From positions 3,472,001 through 3,536,000 of the forward strand of contig NZ_AP024646.1 in assembly GCF_019977235.1 (NCBI RefSeq): a stretch of 64,000 nucleotides of DNA, in the 5' to 3' direction. Source of the DNA: Arthrobacter sp. StoSoilB5. GTDB lineage: Bacteria > Actinomycetota > Actinomycetes > Actinomycetales > Micrococcaceae. The notes below the pieces were generated by a model, which did not search any database, was not told where the DNA came from, and worked only from the letters and a program-made list of their open reading frames with translations. Every line of letters begins with the position of its first letter. Position 1 is the stretch's first letter. This document shows, in pieces, positions 55,868 through 63,918 of the stretch. A program made the translations under genes and the position numbers.

Positions 55868-57175
55868 TTAGGCGGGCTTGGCCGCCAGCATGCGCTCCAG
55901 CGCAATCTTGGCGTTTTCCTGCACAGCGTCGTCCACGGTGATGCGGTTGACGATGCGCCCTTCGACCAGTTCCTCCAGCACCCAGGCGAGGTAGCCGGGG
56001 TGGATGCGGTACATGGTGGAGCAGGGGCAGATGACCGGGTCGAGGCAGAAGATGGTGTGCTGCGGGTTTTCAGCCGCGAGACGGTTCACCATGTTGATCT
56101 CGGTGCCGATGGCGAACGTGGTGGGTTCGGTTGCGGCCGCGATGGCCTTCTTGATGAAGTCGGTGGAACCGGCGGAATCCGCGGCATCCACAACTTCCAT
56201 GGGGCACTCGGGGTGCACGATCACGTTGACGCCCGGGAAATCGAGGCGGGCCTTCTCGATCTGGCCTACGTTGAAGCGCTTGTGGACCGAGCAGAAGCCG
56301 TGCCAGAGGATTACCCGGGAGTCCAGCAGCGTCTGTTCATCGTTGCCGCCCAGTTCCTTGCGCGGGTTCCACATGGGCATCTGCTCCAGGGGGACGCCAA
56401 GGGCCTTGGCGGTGTTGCGGCCCAGGTGCTGGTCGGGGAAGAACAGGACCCGTTGCCCGCGCTCGAAGGCCCATTCCAGGACAACTTTGGCGTTGGAGGA
56501 GGTGCAGACAATTCCGCCGTTGCGGCCGCAGAAGGCCTTCAGTGCGGCGGAGGAGTTCATGTAGGTGACGGGGATGACGGGAACGCGCCCCTCGGCGTCG
56601 GTGTCGGTGCCGAAGATTTCCTCGAGCTGCTCCCAGCATTCCTCCACGGAGTCTTCGTCAGCCATGTCCGCCATGGAGCAGCCTGCCGCGAGGTTGGGCA
56701 GGATGACAGCCTGCTCAGGCGTGGACAGGATGTCGGCGGTCTCTGCCATGAAGTGGACACCGCAGAAAATGATGGCTTCGGCATCCGGCTTGGTCAGTGC
56801 AGCGTTGGCCAGCTGGAAGGAGTCGCCCACGAAGTCGGCGTATTGGATCACTTCGTCCCGCTGGTAGAAGTGGCCCAGGATGACGGCGCGCTCCCCGAGC
56901 GTTGCCTTGGCAGCGCGGATCCGGGCATCCAGTTCGTCATCCGTTGCCCGCTTGTACTCGTCCGGGAGCTGTCCCTGGCGCGGCGTTTCCTTGGGAGCGA
57001 CGTCGCTGCTGGAGGCTCCTGGCCCGTACGCGGGCGCACCGGCAAGTGCCTCGGCGAGGTCATACTCCCAGGGGCCTTTGGCCAGGGCCGGGCTGCAGGT
57101 GGATCCTGCTGCGGAAAGCCCCTTTTCGGCTTCCTCCCGCGTGATCAGCTGGACGGCAGTGTTGACGCTGCTCAT
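55868..57175 (-). CDS. nadA: Quinolinate synthase
   Basis: [4Fe-4S] enzyme, 435 residues, condensing iminoaspartate with dihydroxyacetone phosphate. Motifs: VILGHFYQRDEVIQYADFVGDS, FCGVHFMAETADIL, VCTSSNA, FFPDQHLGRN, HPECPMEV and VICPCSTM, giving the conserved cluster cysteines. An about 75-residue N-terminal extension is the actinobacterial long form. The ATG overlaps the nrtR stop in ATGA. Confidence 0.96.
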   Translation of the reverse strand: MSSVNTAVQLITREEAEKGLSAAGSTCSPALAKGPWEYDLAEALAGAPAYGPGASSSDVAPKETPRQGQLPDEYKRATDDELDARIRAAKATLGERAVILGHFYQRDEVIQYADFVGDSFQLANAALTKPDAEAIIFCGVHFMAETADILSTPEQAVILPNLAAGCSMADMADEDSVEECWEQLEEIFGTDTDAEGRVPVIPVTYMNSSAALKAFCGRNGGIVCTSSNAKVVLEWAFERGQRVLFFPDQHLGRNTAKALGVPLEQMPMWNPRKELGGNDEQTLLDSRVILWHGFCSVHKRFNVGQIEKARLDFPGVNVIVHPECPMEVVDAADSAGSTDFIKKAIAAATEPTTFAIGTEINMVNRLAAENPQHTIFCLDPVICPCSTMYRIHPGYLAWVLEELVEGRIVNRITVDDAVQENAKIALERMLAAKPA

Positions 57176-57882
57176 GGTGTACTCCTGTTATCTGGCCCGA
57201 GGCCGGGCGTGCCGGTGAAGCGGTAGAGGCGTGGCGGACGGTGTTTTCCGCCCTGCAGGTATTCACCGGTTTCTTCAATTTCCGGTGTGGCTTTGATGTG
57301 CCGGCGAAAGTTCGCCGGGTCCAGTTGACGGTCCAGGACGGCCTCGTAGACTTCGCGAACCTGCGCGAGAGTGAAGAACTCTCCCAGCAGGTGGTAGGCG
57401 ATGGAACCGTAGGCCATCTTGTTCCGGAGCCGCCAGAGTGCGTAGTCCACGATCGCGTTGTGGTCGAAGGCGAGTTCGCCAAGCCGGTCCGCCCGGAACC
57501 AACGCACATTTTCCGATTCGTCCGCGAGGGCGGCTTCGGTCGGCTGGACGAGGGCCCAGTAGACGATCGATACGACCCTCTGGCTGGGCGAGCGGTGCAG
57601 CCCGCCGAATGCGTAGAGCTGCTCAAGATATTGCGGCGCCAGGCCCGTTGTCTCCCGGAGATTGCGCGATGCCGCGTCCTGGAGAGACTCGTCGTGTGCC
57701 AGGGGTCCACCGGGAAGGGCCCACATGTCCTTGTAGGGCTCGCGGATCCTGCGGACCAGCGGAAGCCACAGTGTGGGACGACCGGATTTTTCGCTGGGAC
57801 GGAGGGCGAAGATCACCGTTGAAATAGCCAACGACGGCGGCGCCAAGCGGCGTTCAGCAACGTTCGCTGAGATCGGATTCAC
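57172..57882 (-). CDS. nrtR: NrtR-type Nudix regulator of NAD synthesis
   Basis: 236 residues: an N-terminal Nudix domain and a C-terminal winged helix (about 150-210: AYHLLGEFFTLAQVREVYEAVLDRQLDPANFRRHI), the NrtR layout that senses ADP-ribose and represses NAD genes. The Nudix box runs G-P-L-A-H-D-E ... R-N-L-R-E-T-T-G-L: the consensus RE is RN and EE is ET, so hydrolase activity is probably lost. GAGG 8 bases upstream favours the GTG at 57882. Heads the nad operon. Confidence 0.88.
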   Translation of the reverse strand: MNPISANVAERRLAPPSLAISTVIFALRPSEKSGRPTLWLPLVRRIREPYKDMWALPGGPLAHDESLQDAASRNLRETTGLAPQYLEQLYAFGGLHRSPSQRVVSIVYWALVQPTEAALADESENVRWFRADRLGELAFDHNAIVDYALWRLRNKMAYGSIAYHLLGEFFTLAQVREVYEAVLDRQLDPANFRRHIKATPEIEETGEYLQGGKHRPPRLYRFTGTPGLGPDNRSTP

Positions 57883-57939
57883 GGCGTTCACCTCGCTTCG
57901 TCGCCGCCTGGAGATCTTCCTCCACACACTGGAATCTGA

Positions 57940-57962
57940 GTTAAAGTCATTCTGACTAGAAC
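57940..57962. promoter_or_regulatory. Candidate NrtR operator
   Basis: 23-base imperfect palindrome with core AGTCA-TTC-TGACT and outer GTT/AAC halves, 58 bases upstream of the nrtR start. A single strong symmetric site ahead of a self-regulated operon fits NrtR autoregulation (inference). Confidence 0.65.
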
Positions 57963-58003
57963 TAATGGTACGACTCTGCGGCCTCCAGGCAAAATGCTTT
58001 GCG

Positions 58004-58477
58004 TCACACTGACTTGGCCGCGGCTTCCATCAACGGCAGGGTCCGGCCCTGGATGTGGCTGTTGAGCACAATAACGGAGGAACAACGGACCACGGACTTC
58101 GTGGCGATCATGGCGTCCAACACGCGCTGCATGTCCGGGTTGGAACGGGCCGCGATACGCACCATGAGGTCCGAATTGCCGGTCACCGTATGGACTTCGA
58201 TGATCTCCGGAATCGCACTCAGGCTTTGGATGATGGCGTCATGGCCAATTTCCTGAGTGATGGTAACGGAGCAGAACGCCACCACGGGAAAACCGAAGTT
58301 GGCGGGATCCGGCTGCGGAACCCAGGAGCCGATCACTCCGTTTTCAATCATTCGGTCAATCCGGGACTGCACCGTGGCCCTGGCAACCCTCAGCACACGG
58401 GAGGCCTCCAACACCGATGACCTCGGTGAATCCGTGAAGAAACGTACAATTTTTGCATCAAGCGCATCGACCAGCAT
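58004..58477 (-). CDS. Lrp/AsnC-family transcriptional regulator
   Basis: 157 residues. N-terminal helix-turn-helix (LDAKIVRFFTDSPRSSVLEASRVLRVARATVQSRIDRMIENGVI) and a C-terminal RAM ligand domain (EVHTVTGNSDLMVRI). The ATG at 58477 has AGGA upstream. Divergent from an amino-acid permease gene, so an amino-acid-responsive regulator of that transporter is likely (inference). Confidence 0.92.
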   Translation of the reverse strand: MLVDALDAKIVRFFTDSPRSSVLEASRVLRVARATVQSRIDRMIENGVIGSWVPQPDPANFGFPVVAFCSVTITQEIGHDAIIQSLSAIPEIIEVHTVTGNSDLMVRIAARSNPDMQRVLDAMIATKSVVRCSSVIVLNSHIQGRTLPLMEAAAKSV

Positions 58478-58652
58478 CAAAGTTCCTGTCCCCGGGGATC
58501 CTTACCCATCACATCGCCACGGCAAAAAGTGATGTATCTTACAAACTGCGAGAATTATTCCACGGCTCTTGCTGCGTCGTCGACGCCCAGCTTGCCCAGC
58601 CCAAGAGGCAGCCAGCTAAACCGAGTATGAAATCCATAGAAGGTAGACACGT

Positions 58653-60038
58653 ATGACAACGAAGTCCATCGCGGCTCCCGTCCCGACAACCGGCCTTGGC
58701 CATTCGCTCAAGCCACGCCAGCTCACCATGATGGGGCTGGGAAGCGCCATCGGAGCAGGACTCTTCCTGGGCTCCGGCGCAGGAATCCAGGCCGCCGGCC
58801 CGGCAGTCCTGATCTCCTACCTCGTAGCGGGAACCCTGATCATCCTGGTCATGTGGGCCCTGGGAGAGATGGCCGCCGCAAATCCCAACAGCGGAGCATT
58901 CTCGGTCTACGCCGAAAAAGCCATGGGCAAGACCGCTGGCGGCACCATTGGCTGGCTCTGGTGGCTTCAGCTGGTGGTGGTCATCGCCGCCGAAGCACTT
59001 GGCGCGGCGGGCCTGCTGTTCACCGTGTGTCCGGTGATTCCGGTTTGGGTTCTCGCCCTGGTGTTCATGGTGGCGTTCACAGGCATCAACCTCGTGGGCG
59101 TCCGCAATTTTGGCGAGTTCGAATTCTGGTTCGCCATCCTCAAGGTTGCCGCTATCGTCATCTTCCTCCTCATCGGCGCGGCACTGCTGTTCGGCTGGCT
59201 GCCCAACGTAGCCTCGCCGGGCTTGTCCACCTTCGGGGATTTTGCACCCAATGGCATCGGGGGAATCGCGTCCGCGCTGTTCGTCGTGATCTTCGCCTTC
59301 GGCGGGACGGAGATCGTCAGCGTCGCTGCTGCTGAAACCGAAAACCCCGCGCACAGCGTTGGCAAGGCGATCCGCACGGTGGTATGGCGCATCCTGGTCT
59401 TCTACATCGGCTCTGTTTTTGTCATCGCGGCGGCTCTTCCCGTTGGCTCCGAAGGACTGAAGTCCCCGTTCGCAGGCGTCCTGGACCTGGCCGGAATCCC
59501 GGGAGCCGGCGCCGCCATTACCTTGGTGGCCGTAGTTGCCTTGCTTTCGGCCCTGAATGCCAACCTTTACGGCGCCTCGAGAATGATCTTCTCCTTGTCA
59601 GAGCGCGGCGAGGCTCCCGGCTTCCTGTCCAAGCTGAACGGCTCCAAGGTGCCAGTGGCCGCCGTCGGAATTTCCGTTGCTTTCGGTTTCATCGCCACCG
59701 TGCTGGAACTGCTCTTCCCAGAGCACGTACTGCCAGCCCTCCTGAACCTGGTGGGTTCCACGTGCTTGATGGTGTGGGGCACCGCTTTGGTCTCCCAGTT
59801 CATCCTGCGCCGCCGGGCCGACCGCGAAGGCACCGAACTGCCACTGCGCATGAAGGGCTTCCCTGCCCTCACCATCCTGGGAATTGTCCTGCTGTGCATC
59901 ATCCTCGCGGTTGGCCTTGCCAACCCCGAGAGTGCCGGCCAGTTGATCGGCACGTTCATCCTGATCCTGGTTATCGCCGCTGGCTGCTTCCTCAATGCCA
60001 AGGCGAAGGCCGGAAAGCAGTCGATGCACGCCAAGTAG
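58653..60038 (+). CDS. Amino-acid permease (APC family)
   Basis: 461 residues with about twelve transmembrane helices. Consensus GLGSAIGAGLFLGSGAGIQAAGPAVLISY at helix 1, the amino-acid permease signature region around EMAAANPNSGAFSVYAEKAMG, and FGGTEIVSVAAAETENPAHSVGKAIRTVVWRI. Resembles GABA/aromatic/cationic amino-acid permeases; substrate not predictable. GAAGG upstream of the ATG. Regulated by the divergent Lrp gene in all likelihood. Confidence 0.93.
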   Translation: MTTKSIAAPVPTTGLGHSLKPRQLTMMGLGSAIGAGLFLGSGAGIQAAGPAVLISYLVAGTLIILVMWALGEMAAANPNSGAFSVYAEKAMGKTAGGTIGWLWWLQLVVVIAAEALGAAGLLFTVCPVIPVWVLALVFMVAFTGINLVGVRNFGEFEFWFAILKVAAIVIFLLIGAALLFGWLPNVASPGLSTFGDFAPNGIGGIASALFVVIFAFGGTEIVSVAAAETENPAHSVGKAIRTVVWRILVFYIGSVFVIAAALPVGSEGLKSPFAGVLDLAGIPGAGAAITLVAVVALLSALNANLYGASRMIFSLSERGEAPGFLSKLNGSKVPVAAVGISVAFGFIATVLELLFPEHVLPALLNLVGSTCLMVWGTALVSQFILRRRADREGTELPLRMKGFPALTILGIVLLCIILAVGLANPESAGQLIGTFILILVIAAGCFLNAKAKAGKQSMHAK

Positions 60039-60057
60039 CCGCCTGCTCATTGAAACT

Positions 60058-60100
60058 AAGAGGTCCTGTGCAATTTGTTTTGCACAGGACCTCTTTGCTT
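60058..60100 (+). terminator. Terminator after the amino-acid permease
   Basis: Perfect 16-base stem AAGAGGTCCTGTGCAA / TTGCACAGGACCTCTT with a 6-base loop, then TTGCTTGT. Confidence 0.85.
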
Positions 60101-60139
60101 GTCCAAATTGTACAAAGTGTTTCGTTGAAACATAGCTGA

Positions 60140-60169
60140 TTGCGCACACCCCTGACTGGTGACTAGGGT
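60140..60169 (+). promoter_or_regulatory. Promoter of the 2-oxoacid dehydrogenase operon, leaderless type
   Basis: TTGCGC (60140-60145), 18-base spacer, TAGGGT (60164-60169), then 7 bases to the ATG. No Shine-Dalgarno, so E1-alpha is probably translated from a leaderless mRNA. Confidence 0.5.
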
Positions 60170-60176
60170 CACAGCC

Positions 60177-61226
60177 ATGACTACGAAACCCGTGTTTGCC
60201 GCCGTCGATGACGCGGCTCCGCTCACGCACGAACAACTGCGCGAGCTTTACTCCTTGATGGCCTCAGTCCGCCATTTGGACTCCGCGGCCGTCGCCTGGC
60301 AACGCCAGGGCATCATTCCCGGGTATGCGCCCGAGCTCGGCCAGGAAGCCGCACAGGTGGGCAGCGGCTACGCCGTGGACCGGAGCCGCGACTTCGTTTT
60401 CCCGACCTATCGCGAGATGGGCGTGGCCCGGGCTATGGGCCTGGACATGGTGGGCTACATGTCCACGCACAAGGCGACCTGGCATGGAGGCATGTACAAC
60501 CCCCTGGAGTCCCGGTTTGCTCCCATCCAAGCGGTGGTTGCGGGCTCCGTGCTCCACGCCGTCGGCTGGGCCCACGGCCAGACACTCTCCCGCCTGCCGG
60601 AGGGTGAAACCGGCGTCGCCATGACGTACTTCGGCGACGGAGCATCATCCCAGGGCGACGTCCACGAGGCCATGAACTTCGCCGCGGTCATGAAGGCGCC
60701 GGTGGTCTTCTTCATCCAGAACAACGGCTGGGCCATTTCCGTCCCCACGGAACGCCAGGTTGCCGGCGGCTCGGTCGCGGCGCGCGCGGCCGGATACGGC
60801 ATCCCTTCCGTGCAGGTGGACGGCAACGACGTCGTCGCAGTTTACGAGGCCACACGAGCGGCTTTCGCCCATTGCCGTGCAGGTCACGGACCGGTTGTCA
60901 TTGAAGCGATGACGTACCGCCGCGGCCCGCACTCCACCGCCGACGACCCCGGCCGATACCGCAGCCTGGATGAGGAACGGCTCAGCGCTGGCGAGGATCC
61001 CGTTGAGCGGTTTCGGCAGCGGCTCCTCGCCGACCGCGTAGCGGATGAAGCGTTTTTCGCCGAGGCACAACGGAGAGCCGAGAAGGAAGAGGAAGTCGTT
61101 CGTTCCGGCATCGAGGCCCTTGGCCCACGGCCGGGAGCCGAAATGTTCAGCCTGGTCTTCCAGGAACCAACGCCCGCCCTTCAATCCCAAGCCGCTGCGT
61201 GGCGCAAGGAGTCCGAACATGCCTGA
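60177..61226 (+). CDS. 2-oxoacid dehydrogenase E1 component, alpha subunit
   Basis: 349-residue thiamine-diphosphate subunit of the PDH/BCKDH E1 family. The TPP motif runs GDGASSQGDVHEAMN (153-167) to QNN (181-183); the activation loop YRRGPHSTADDPGRYR (247-262) is BCKDH-like. IPGYAPELGQEAAQVG and DFVFPTYREMG are shared with actinobacterial pyruvate or branched-chain E1. Overlaps E1-beta by 8 bases. Substrate is uncertain; see the lipoyl and hydrolase genes that complete the operon. Confidence 0.9.
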   Translation: MTTKPVFAAVDDAAPLTHEQLRELYSLMASVRHLDSAAVAWQRQGIIPGYAPELGQEAAQVGSGYAVDRSRDFVFPTYREMGVARAMGLDMVGYMSTHKATWHGGMYNPLESRFAPIQAVVAGSVLHAVGWAHGQTLSRLPEGETGVAMTYFGDGASSQGDVHEAMNFAAVMKAPVVFFIQNNGWAISVPTERQVAGGSVAARAAGYGIPSVQVDGNDVVAVYEATRAAFAHCRAGHGPVVIEAMTYRRGPHSTADDPGRYRSLDEERLSAGEDPVERFRQRLLADRVADEAFFAEAQRRAEKEEEVVRSGIEALGPRPGAEMFSLVFQEPTPALQSQAAAWRKESEHA

Positions 61227-62295
61227 GACGATCACAAAAACGCCGGGGACAGCGACTGACACGGCTGCCCCCGCTCTGCACATGTCCATGCAGCAGGCCC
61301 TCAACCGCGCACTGGACGAAATCCTGGCCGATGACCCCAAGACGGTCATCTTCGGCGAAGACTGCGGCCGCCTCGGCGGCGTCTTCCGCATCACCGATGG
61401 CCTCCAGGCAAAGCACGGCGAGGACCGCGTCTTCGACACTCCGCTCGCCGAGTCCGGCATCCTGGGCATGTCGGTGGGCCTGGCCATGGCCGGCTTCCAC
61501 CCCATTCCGGAAGTCCAGTTCGACGGCTTCGCCTACCCCGCGATCAACCAGATCATCTGCCAGATCGCGCGTATGAACTATCGCAGCCGCGGTACGCTTC
61601 CGATGCCCATCACGCTGCGCGTCCCCAGCTTCGGCGGCATCCGTGCCCCTGAACATCATGGCGAAAGCCTGGAAGCGCTGTTTGCGCACGTCCCGGGACT
61701 GAAGGTGGTCTCTCCGTCAAACCCGCACGACGCCTACCACCTGCTCAAGTACGCGGCGACACGTCCGGACCCGGTGATCTTCATGGAACCCAAGTCCCGC
61801 TACTGGCAGAAAGGGCCGGTGGACGTCACCACCGCGACTCCCGGTCCAGCAACGCCCGACGGCGGCATGGACGACGGAGGCAGCCTCACCGGCGCCCGCG
61901 TGGCTCGGGAAGGCCGCCACCTGACCCTCGTCGCATGGGGTGCCATGGTGGCCCGCTGCCTCCAGGTAGCAGAACTTGCAGCGGAAGATGGCATCGACGT
62001 CGAGGTCTTGGACCTGCGCTGGCTGAAACCGATCGACGCCGAAGCCCTGGCGAGGTCCGTCGGGAAGACGCGACGCGCCGTCGTCGTACATGAAGCGCCC
62101 CTGACCTCAGGCCTTGGCGCCGAAGTCGCGCAATTGATCACGCAGCGCTGCTTTGACACGCTGAAGGCTCCGGTGGAGCGCGTGACAGGCTTCGACGTGC
62201 CGTACCCCTCCGGCGACTTGGAGGACGAATACATTCCGAACATCGACCGCATCCTCTTTGGGATCCAACGCGTATTGGAGTACCGCCGTGGCTGA
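61219..62295 (+). CDS. 2-oxoacid dehydrogenase E1 component, beta subunit
   Basis: 358-residue partner of the alpha subunit. Features: MSMQQALNRALDEILADDPKTVIFGEDCGRLGGVFR, TPLAESGILGMSVGLAMAG, the dimer-interface PLP-independent core around RVPSFGGIRAPEHHGESLEALF, PGLKVVSPSNPHDAYHLL and FMEPKSRYW. The C-terminal VLDLRWLKPID is the transketolase_C region. The frame is open upstream, but the ATG at 61219 fits homologues. Its end overlaps the lipoyl gene by 8 bases. Confidence 0.93.
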   Translation: MPETITKTPGTATDTAAPALHMSMQQALNRALDEILADDPKTVIFGEDCGRLGGVFRITDGLQAKHGEDRVFDTPLAESGILGMSVGLAMAGFHPIPEVQFDGFAYPAINQIICQIARMNYRSRGTLPMPITLRVPSFGGIRAPEHHGESLEALFAHVPGLKVVSPSNPHDAYHLLKYAATRPDPVIFMEPKSRYWQKGPVDVTTATPGPATPDGGMDDGGSLTGARVAREGRHLTLVAWGAMVARCLQVAELAAEDGIDVEVLDLRWLKPIDAEALARSVGKTRRAVVVHEAPLTSGLGAEVAQLITQRCFDTLKAPVERVTGFDVPYPSGDLEDEYIPNIDRILFGIQRVLEYRRG

Positions 62296-62617
62296 AATTT
62301 CCTTCCCGCTCCCCGATCTGGGTGAAGGCCTCATCGAGGCAATCGTGCTTGACTGGCTCGTCTCACCGGGACAACAGGTGGAACGCAACCAACCCCTCGT
62401 CGAGCTCGAAACGAGCAAGTCGGCGCTGGAATTGCCAAGCCCCCAGGCGGGTAAAGTGGTGCGTATTCACGGGGCGCCCGGTGACACCATCAACGTCGGC
62501 GAACCGCTGATCGTGTTCGAGGTACCGGATGACACCGCCGGGATCGTGGGCACTGTTCCCAAGGACGAAGCACCCAAGCGCCGGGTCCGCCTGAGCGCCG
62601 TACTCGATGAGGACTGA
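62288..62617 (+). CDS. Stand-alone lipoyl-domain protein (E2-like)
   Basis: 109 residues: one biotinyl/lipoyl domain from about 3 to 79, with lipoyl-Lys44 in VELETSKSALELPSP, DLGEGLIEA at 10-18 and a short charged tail. There is no E1/E3-binding domain and no acyltransferase domain, whereas ordinary E2 proteins exceed 370 residues. It starts with GTG inside the E1-beta end. No frameshift to a longer E2 is seen downstream: the next gene is an alpha/beta hydrolase. Swinging-arm carrier for the E1 product. Confidence 0.88.
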   Translation: MAEISFPLPDLGEGLIEAIVLDWLVSPGQQVERNQPLVELETSKSALELPSPQAGKVVRIHGAPGDTINVGEPLIVFEVPDDTAGIVGTVPKDEAPKRRVRLSAVLDED

Positions 62618-62618
62618 C

Positions 62619-63449
62619 ATGATGACCGGCAGGCACACCGTGGAACAGCACAGGCACACAGTTGAGGGCACAGACCCCGAATTGTTCGTTGAAGTGCATG
62701 AACCCACCACCGATGCCGGACTACGACCCGTCCTGTTGATCCACGGTTTCTCCTCATCCAGCAAGCTCAACTGGGCGGACAGCGGATGGATCACCACGCT
62801 CCAGGAAGCCGGCCGCCGGGTCATCACGGTGGACCTTCCCGGTCACGGCCAAAGCCACTCCCCCGAGGACCTGGATTCCTACACGCCTAGCCGGATTCGC
62901 GCTGACCTCCTGCAGATTGTGACCGACGCCGGCGCACGGCCCCTGCGCGACGGCGACCCTTCCACGGGACTGGACATCGTGGGTTACTCCTTGGGATCCC
63001 GGCTGGCTTGGGAGTTCGCCGCGACACAGCCGGACCTGGTTCACCGGATCGTCCTGGGCGGACCGAGTTCAGCGGATCCCTTGGCAGCCTTCGACCTCGC
63101 CGCCGCTCAGCGGCACCTGGCCGATGGCACACCCATTGCGGACCAGTCCACAGCGGGGCTGCTGAAGATGGCGCAGTTGCTGCCGAGCAATGACCTGTTC
63201 GCCATGCTTTCACTTATCGAGGCCATCAAGGGTGAGCCCTTCGATCCTGCCGAAGCTGCACCGCACGTGCCCGTCCTTTTGGTTGCGGGCGAAAAAGACG
63301 ATCGCGCGGCCACCATGCCGGAGCTTGCGTCCATTGCCGGCAAGCGGGGTGCCATGGTGGAGACCTTGGTGGTCCCGGGACGCACGCATACCAACGTGAT
63401 CACCAGCCGGGCTTTCAAGGACGCCGCCATCGAGTTCCTGGGCGTGTAG
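62619..63449 (+). CDS. Alpha/beta-fold hydrolase linked to the dehydrogenase operon
   Basis: 276 residues. Oxyanion HGF at 42-44, nucleophile Ser124 in GYSLG, acid Asp227 or 228 in AGEKDD and His257 in GRTHTN make a complete triad. It starts two bases after the lipoyl gene stop, with GAGGA inside that gene's end. In the AcoC-type E2 of acetoin dehydrogenase complexes a lipoyl domain is fused to an alpha/beta-hydrolase fold, so this pair could be a split version (inference). Otherwise it may be a thioesterase-like accessory. Confidence 0.85.
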   Translation: MMTGRHTVEQHRHTVEGTDPELFVEVHEPTTDAGLRPVLLIHGFSSSSKLNWADSGWITTLQEAGRRVITVDLPGHGQSHSPEDLDSYTPSRIRADLLQIVTDAGARPLRDGDPSTGLDIVGYSLGSRLAWEFAATQPDLVHRIVLGGPSSADPLAAFDLAAAQRHLADGTPIADQSTAGLLKMAQLLPSNDLFAMLSLIEAIKGEPFDPAEAAPHVPVLLVAGEKDDRAATMPELASIAGKRGAMVETLVVPGRTHTNVITSRAFKDAAIEFLGV

Positions 63450-63460
63450 CCGCTGTGCCG

Positions 63461-63497
63461 GCTGACACTACTGCGCTTGCTGACACTCTTGTGCTCA
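63461..63497. repeat. Short imperfect tandem repeat after the hydrolase gene
   Basis: GCTGACACT occurs at 63461-63469 and 63480-63488, each followed by a similar CTGCGCTT / TTGTGCTC stretch (19-base period). Confidence 0.5.
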
Positions 63498-63504
63498 GCT
63501 GGCG

Positions 63505-63918
63505 CTAACGGCTCAGTCTCTCCGCATTAAGGCTCATTCGTTCAAGGACGCTCAACGCCATAGCGTATTCATCGATTCCGATGCCCATGGAAAGGTCTTT
63601 GCGGGCGGCTTCCACATAGCGGAGGGCCTCGTGGTACTTCTCCCGGCCAAGCTCGCTAAGCGCCAGACGGTCATCAATCATAATGATCATTCCCCGGCCA
63701 ACCAAGGAGGCAAGCTCCCGCTCCCTCAAACGGATGTCATCGCCCCAGAACGGGCGCATGATCTCATCCAGCTCATCAGGGCGGACCGTTCCCTCCGCCA
63801 AGGTGCCCAGGGTCTGCCACTGCCGCCGGCTCAGCCTGACCCTGGCCAGCGTGGCATCGAGCTGGAGTTCCAGCGCGGCGTCGAGCCTTTTGATCCAGTA
63901 TCCAATGGGCTTGTTCAC
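63505..63918 (-). CDS. MarR-like winged-helix regulator
   Basis: 137 residues starting at GTG (63918). SRRQWQTLGTLAEGTVRPDELDEIMRPFW, RERELASLVGRGMIIMIDDRLALSELGREKY form the helix-turn-helix and wing; a helical C-terminus (EALRYVEAARKDLS onward) provides dimerisation. Convergent with the dehydrogenase operon. Target unknown. Only 82 bases follow to the window end (63919-64000), and no further gene is identified there. Confidence 0.75.
   Translation of the reverse strand: MNKPIGYWIKRLDAALELQLDATLARVRLSRRQWQTLGTLAEGTVRPDELDEIMRPFWGDDIRLRERELASLVGRGMIIMIDDRLALSELGREKYHEALRYVEAARKDLSMGIGIDEYAMALSVLERMSLNAERLSR

Noticed and set aside
62288..62620. Lipoyl gene as a frameshifted fragment of a normal E2
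   Set aside because: The stop is followed at once by a well-placed ribosome-binding site and an alpha/beta hydrolase. No downstream frame encodes a peripheral-subunit-binding or acyltransferase domain.
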